A stretch of DNA of 32,577 nucleotides from Endozoicomonas arenosclerae (lineage in GTDB: Bacteria; Pseudomonadota; Gammaproteobacteria; Pseudomonadales; Endozoicomonadaceae), in assembly GCF_001562015.1 (NCBI RefSeq), contig NZ_LASA01000051.1, forward strand, positions 192,385 through 224,961, given 5' to 3'. Positions 32,354-32,577 of this stretch are shown one piece after another (within the stretch, counting starts at the first letter, position 1; each line of letters opens with the position of its first letter). The translations under genes and the position numbers were made by a program. The notes beneath the pieces are model-generated. The model did not search any database and was not told the DNA's origin. It saw nothing but the letters and a program-made list of their open reading frames with translations.

Positions 32354-32577
32354 GGCTCTTAATGGATTCCGGGGAGTTATCCAAACAACACTCCCAGAAG
32401 ACCGGTTAGAGCTGCTTTCCCGCGCTTCTTGATATTGTGCAGGCACTCGAAGAAACCCAAATACAGCGGTAACTTCTCTTGTGATATACCCCGATGAGGA
32501 CGCAACCAGGAACGCAACAGCGACCAGAACCCCTCCATTGTATTCACATGAATCTCATGAAAACCGTCGCCGTCCTC
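32354..32577 (-). mobile_element. End of an IS1595-family element (continues past the window)
   Basis: The terminal part of the element enters from the right edge. The boundary is placed at about 32354, where GGCTCTTAATGGATTCC starts; this looks like a terminal inverted repeat overlapping the transposase stop, but the other end is outside the window, so the repeat and target duplication cannot be confirmed. Confidence 0.6.
32377..32577 (-). CDS. IS1595/ISXO2-type transposase, C-terminal 66 residues (partial)
   Basis: The frame is open to the window edge on the minus strand and ends at TAA (32379-32377). The 66 visible residues include 'HVNTMEGFWSLLRSWLRPHR' in which the Asn and Glu match the catalytic N-x-x-E-G-x-W-S-x-(L/x)-(K/R) signature of the ISXO2-like DDE domain. 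'ISQEKLPLYLGFFECLHNIKKR' follows, the usual C-terminal block of this group. The upstream catalytic Asp residues lie outside the window. No frameshift is visible in this part. Confidence 0.88.
   Translation of the reverse strand, partial: EDGDGFHEIHVNTMEGFWSLLRSWLRPHRGISQEKLPLYLGFFECLHNIKKRGKAALTGLLGVLFG

Noticed and set aside
32327-32446. N-terminal extension of the secreted Cys-rich protein
   Set aside because: The 40 extra residues are antisense-frame reading of the transposase end; the signal peptide and AGGAG define 32326 as start.

Overview
The window looks like chromosomal DNA of a marine, host-associated gammaproteobacterium of the Oceanospirillales/Pseudomonadales side, most probably Endozoicomonas or a close relative. 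The housekeeping core (hemB-ppk, and cbrB-cbrA-small ORF-gluQ-dksA-sfsA) has pseudomonad-like gene order. It is interrupted by eukaryote-like protease genes (a ubiquitin-specific-protease-like protein and a calpain-like protein), and both ends of the window lie inside insertion sequences (IS110 family at the left, IS1595/ISXO2 type at the right). The genus is an inference from this combination; there is no rRNA or other marker gene. No tRNA, rRNA or CRISPR array was seen.

Layout. 1-840: 3' part of an IS110-family transposase and its structured tail. 843-4093: a small secreted protein, an NRDE/TANGO2-family protein and a methyltransferase (all minus), then a divergent Nit1-type amidase. 4146-5786: calpain-like putative cysteine protease. 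5801-9318: ppk and hemB (minus), with a clear PHO box ahead of ppk. 9525-11678: a TVP38/TMEM64 membrane protein and a MerA/Lpd-like flavoprotein in an operon. 11760-13717: two coiled-coil proteins of unknown function. 13714-15745: a secreted unknown protein and an AGMO-like fatty-acid hydroxylase. 15952-20508: the CbrB-CbrA two-component system with a 58-residue membrane ORF overlapping cbrA. 20594-22934: a secreted unknown protein, GluQRS and DksA. 23348-24079: SfsA. 24129-26309: USP-like deubiquitinase. 26469-28552: a translationally coupled dehydrogenase/aminotransferase pair resembling GnnA/GnnB. 28525-30812: a ChaN-like lipoprotein and a divergent exported flavoprotein whose D-amino-acid-oxidase motifs occur in circularly permuted order. 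30866-32577: a secreted Cys-rich unknown protein immediately downstream of an IS1595-type transposase end.

Themes. The core genes concern phosphate and stringent physiology (ppk under a PHO box, dksA), carbon/nitrogen sensing (CbrAB), tRNA modification (GluQRS) and heme synthesis. The accessory genes suggest interaction with a eukaryotic host: two putative papain-fold proteases with calpain and USP signatures, and coiled-coil proteins with Ser/Pro-rich N-termini, are candidate translocated effectors, although no secretion system is encoded here. The most unusual single gene is the permuted flavoprotein at 29601-30812.
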